A stretch of DNA of 64,000 bases from Gymnogyps californianus (Eukaryota; Chordata; Aves; Accipitriformes; Cathartidae), in assembly GCF_018139145.2 (NCBI RefSeq), contig NC_059481.1:6002368-6066367 (forward strand). Direction: 5' to 3'. The notes beneath the pieces are model-generated. The model saw only the letters and a list, made by a program, of their open reading frames with translations, made no database searches and was not told the DNA's origin. Positions within the stretch are counted from its first letter, which is position 1; the number at the start of each line of letters is the position of its first letter. The translations under genes and the position numbers were made by a program. Below are positions 60,138 through 64,000 of this stretch, piece by piece.

Positions 60138-63056
60138 AAATAGAGATCTTGAAAATTTCCTCTATTTTAATCAAGAGCTGGATGACTTAGTGAGTATGTG
60201 AAACATTATTTTGGACTGAAGTGGTTGAGTGTTTCTATCTATTTTTTCTTTTTTGAAAAATTCCTAAGAGATCCACTTAGTTCCTAAACTCATTGAAGTA
60301 AGACCAGACATTTACTGAGAGGTTTTTTTCTGCTTTACATGACTGCTTTTTTACATTATTAATCAATTCATTGAAAGAGGAAATTAAGCCAGAATAAATA
60401 ACACACATGTTTAATAGTGTAGTTAACCATGGGAATAAAGTCTGTAACTCAATCTTTTCCAAGGAGTGTATAAAAATTCAGCATTGGGCATAGTTAAATA
60501 CAATATATAGCTTATGAAGTTTGATAATATCCACGACTCATGAGCTGTCCTAGCTTCTCCACACAATTGACTGAGAAGAGTATGCATTGCATGCTCATTT
60601 CTCCACCTTTCTCATTGAAATTGCTGACAAAAACCTAGAGATTGCTATTTCACTGTCACATCCTGCTCCTGTTTTCAGATGCTGGTTGTTAGTACATGAA
60701 GACCCATGTCGTGCTCAGCTGTTCCGAGTAGGTGCAAAAGAGAAGGGTGGCATGGAGGATCCTAGCCTCTCTTCCTTAGAAAGCTAGTCAGAGACTAGGT
60801 TCACGCTGACTCTGAGAGCACTTTAAAATTAACATCTTTTTCACATGGATAGCGTTTTGTGGCAGATCAGTCTCTTAATAAGAATCAATTACCTGTTCTT
60901 TTTTTTCTTTTTTTTGAGAATCTAGTTGCATGGAACAAGTCTCAGGGGAAGTGTAAGATTATGTTTTTAAACCATTAATTTCTTCTGATTATCATACTGC
61001 TTTCCTCATGCTAATTGCTAAACCCTGTGGGATCTCACTAACATGAGATAGAGCCAGGAACAGACAACAAAATCGGAAGACAGCAGAGGTGGTGATTTTA
61101 AACCCTGCTCCTAGGCTCATGGCATAGCACGGAGAAAAGGAGAAGACCAGTTCATCTCTCTTCTAGCTCAGTATTGTCCCCACAGCACATTGTGAATGTG
61201 TTTCGTCTCCCGTGTTTTATGTCTTTCAGATGAAGTAGGGAGTTTCCACAAACTTCCCTGAAGAGATTGTTCCATAAACTTGTGCAATTTATTGTGAGAG
61301 GCTTTGCTGGTGTTCTACTGTAATTTCCCCATTACTGAGATATAATTATCAGTAATGTAATTATACATACTGTAAGGGATTTCTTTTCTCTCTGTGGTAT
61401 TTACACCTTCTTTTAGAATCATAACCATGTTTCTTTGCAACCCTTTTAGCTAATACATGCATTTATAGTGTATTCTTCAAATGGTTCAGTATTCTTTAAT
61501 CAACTTTTTTCCTTTTATGAAAAAAAAATTAATAATGGTAAAATGTGACTTGTTTTGAACGAAGAACTTGCAGCTGGCCAAAACCTTGCCATCAAAAAGG
61601 TTTTTTAAAGAAAAAAAGTTCTCTGAAAATGCTTGCTTCCTTCCAAATCATCAGGGTTTTTTTGTTGTTGAAGAATTGGAAATCCCCTAATTACTGAAAG
61701 GTCAATAGCAAGTATACCTATAAATTGTTTTCTTGGAAATATTTACATGTAGGTGCTTATTGTTAGGTGTTATAGATACTGTATTATGCAAGTAAAAATA
61801 CACATTCAGAGGGACTATCGTTCACTTGCTGCTTTTAGGGTAGTCATGCTTTGCTATTGCACTTCGTGCTCTGAATCTTCTTTGAGGATATGGATAGCGT
61901 TAGGTCCCTAACTTGGATGCTGTGAATCTCTCTTTTGTCCCCACTCTCCTGCCCCTGTCTACAATAGTATATGTGCTTGTTTATATTACTAGCTTTTAAA
62001 GCTCTTTTTACTTTACTAATGAGAAACTTGCTCCTTTCTTTTGTGGAGGTCATCATGTGATTACCCAGCAAAAAGCAATTGACAAAACAAAAGTTTCTCT
62101 ATGACTTGGAGTGTTCCAAGTGGAGGATATTAGCGTAAAGAACTGCAGGCTTGATGTAATGAAAGAGAGAGTATTCCTGCAGGATTTGTTTGTCAGGGAA
62201 GGGAACTCAGTGTCTGTTGCCAAGAAACTGTCACACTTGCCTTAATTATGATTAACAACATACACATGTACCTGAGAAGATTTTTTTTTTCACATTGACT
62301 TTTGTAGAATGTCCATGCCATTGCTAAATATTATTTCACTGACACCTGCTATTGTAGTTTTTATGATAAGAGCTGGTCTCTGGTGCATCATCCGTCTATG
62401 CAGAAAAATTATTTGCAGTGCCTGCACCTATTGCCAGTTTCAAATGTCTTTCTCAGCAGATTTCTGTTTTAGGTGGCACCAAACTGCATTTATTTGTATA
62501 GCTCTGGGCAGTTGTATAGTCTAATCCTGCTCAAGAAGTGAAAATTGCTTTGAACAGTGAAGAATAATGCTGTTGCTGTTCATGATCAAGGTATTTACTA
62601 GCGTATTTAGCTACTAGTTCTAAAGCCGATCTGAGTAGTTCATAATCTGTATTGATGAACTGTTCAGGCTTGCAATGAATCCACTAAGTTTGCATCAGAT
62701 AAAAAGCAGAATAACAAACTCTACGTCTCATTTATTGTAAGAGGAATATCAATAATGCATAATATATTCTTTTTAAAGAAAAAATATAGTCTGGTCCATA
62801 CATTATTTGCTTACAAGGATGCTTCCAAACACTTACATACCAGGACCATGAATATGTTAGATTATTATTGTAGCAAAAATGACTGTGGATAGAAGTGTTA
62901 TAGGTTCTTATTTTACAGTTACTTTGTATTCAAAAGTGATTGTATTTTCTAGGAGAAGCCAACAGAAATCAAGTAGAAATCAGTAGAAACCAGTGATGAT
63001 ATATTCTAGGAGAAACTATGTATTGAGAAATAAGCCAGGAGAATTTAACCTGGTGC

Positions 63057-63099
63057 TGCATATATGTACATACATATACACATATGTATATGTATACAT
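63057..63099. repeat. 43-base alternating purine-pyrimidine tract
   Basis: From TGCATATATG to TATACAT every step alternates purine and pyrimidine, built from TA, CA and TG dinucleotides around a central CATATG. Such tracts are candidates for cruciform or left-handed DNA and are usually variable in length. The same sequence gives an Ile/Tyr/Val-rich stretch in an overlapping open frame, so that frame should not be taken as a gene. Confidence 0.8.
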
Positions 63100-64000
63100 T
63101 AATGCTGTCCAGACATTTCTAAACTCATCTTATTTCCACTTTCTCCCTCTCTTCATCGCATTGTGTTGTACAGGTAGAGTTATTGGTCATAGTCCTCCAA
63201 AGTCAACAGTGGAGAACTCTGTCTATTTCTTGTTAATTAGACATTTAAGCTCTAACTGGCAACAGTTAAGACAATCAGTTAGTGAATGTATATAGCGTTC
63301 ACTCACGGGGAATTGTAAAGGCAATTGATCTAATCAACGGTTTGTACACCAGAAGCGTTTACTTATTTACAGCTGAGTGGCTCTGATACCAAAGGACAGC
63401 TGATATTCACAGATATCCAGCAGGGTGCAAAAGAGCATGGCTACCATTTGGGCATCTTGCTGGTTTCCAGTGGGAAATATGTATATGGGCACATTTTGAT
63501 TTATAGTGTACATCAAACTTTCTCAATGGAAATGGTTTTGTAAATGAATCTCAGTGCGTGAGGAAAATTAAAGAGGTCTTTCACTGAGAGGGCCAAGCCA
63601 GGTCCTAGGAAACCTGTTAACTAATACTTCTGTTTGCAGGCAAGTGAGTGGGGAGGGGGAGTTTCACTGAGACTTAAGAAGAGGATACAGAACCAAATGC
63701 AAGGTATTTGGGGAAAAAGGAGGGAAATTTTGCAAATCTCTTCTCTTTGGAATTACTGGGAATGTGTTCTTCCTTCAGTAGTCTTTACCATATTTCTGTG
63801 TTTTGCTCTAAGTGATTTGGAAGCCAGTCTTGCACACTGTTTATCTGTCACTTGAATTACCTGGGAGCTAGTACAGTGTCTACATAGAATATTCTGCACC
63901 ATTATAGACTGCTCTCACATATTCTGGATCAATAGCAAAGTCAAACAGAAGTGCAATGGCATCTTGGCAGTGAGGTACAACTGTAGAAAGATGTGTTGCA

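Larger units (their letters stand above)
57431..64000. other. AT-rich presumed intron, nothing recognised
   Basis: It holds the C21 run (60117-60137), the alternating purine-pyrimidine tract (63057-63099) and a GGCGGGGGGCAG run near 59275. A balanced block at 60960-61130 may be functional. Frames are 100 codons or fewer and unrecognised. An acceptor-like TTCTGTTTGCAG ending at 63639 and a donor-like GCAAG/GTATTT at 63703 bound a 64-base interval open in one frame, which is weak evidence of an exon. Confidence 0.45.

Noticed and set aside
1..64000. tRNA, rRNA, microRNA, CRISPR arrays, bacterial operons, integrases or transposases
   Set aside because: No cloverleaf, no known microRNA sequence I could recall, no spaced direct repeats of CRISPR type and no recognisable recombinase frame were seen on either strand.

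Overview
The window looks like vertebrate nuclear DNA, most likely from a bird or a close sauropsid relative. It is AT-rich, single-copy DNA with one sharp CpG island. There are no recognisable SINEs, no tRNA or rRNA genes, and no bacterial-style gene packing. Long T tracts preceded by GGTTTG/TTGGG-type bases recur, which I associate with avian introns and intergenic DNA. The bird assignment is inference: I could not find an unambiguous CR1 or LTR element to fix it.

I recognise no protein-coding gene. Apart from a pyrimidine minisatellite, the open frames are short, many begin at non-ATG codons, and none resembles a protein family I know. The clearest gene-related feature is a GC-rich CpG island at about 540-900. 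It has GC boxes, a CTCF-like site and a splice-donor-like sequence at 889/890, consistent with a + strand first exon. Tandem AATAAA signals at 71-87 could mark the end of a preceding transcript.

The remaining ~63 kb reads as a long first intron or a gene desert. Inside it are segments whose texture resembles conserved non-coding regulatory elements: balanced, non-repetitive sequence with TAAT/ATTA cores, palindromes and islands of preserved CpG. They lie mainly at 14.5, 20.3, 22.2, 24.0, 26.8, 27.4, 31.7, 36.0-37.0, 41.6-42.8, 46.6, 52.0-54.6 and 57.3 kb. Conservation cannot be measured from one sequence, so these are candidates. Three exon-like intervals with good splice signals (3892-3940, 33260-33334, 53635-53724) are worth checking against RNA data. 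They cannot be joined into one open frame, and chance matches are expected at this window size.

Structural DNA features are clear. They include a 15-copy, 16-bp polypyrimidine minisatellite (49265-49503), a strong G-quadruplex motif (41767-41804), a run of 21 C (60117-60137), a 43-bp alternating purine-pyrimidine tract (63057-63099) and several A/T runs of 16-20 bases. I found no evidence of a new multi-gene system. If something undescribed is here, it is most likely a regulatory landscape or a conserved alternative exon around 52-54.6 kb.
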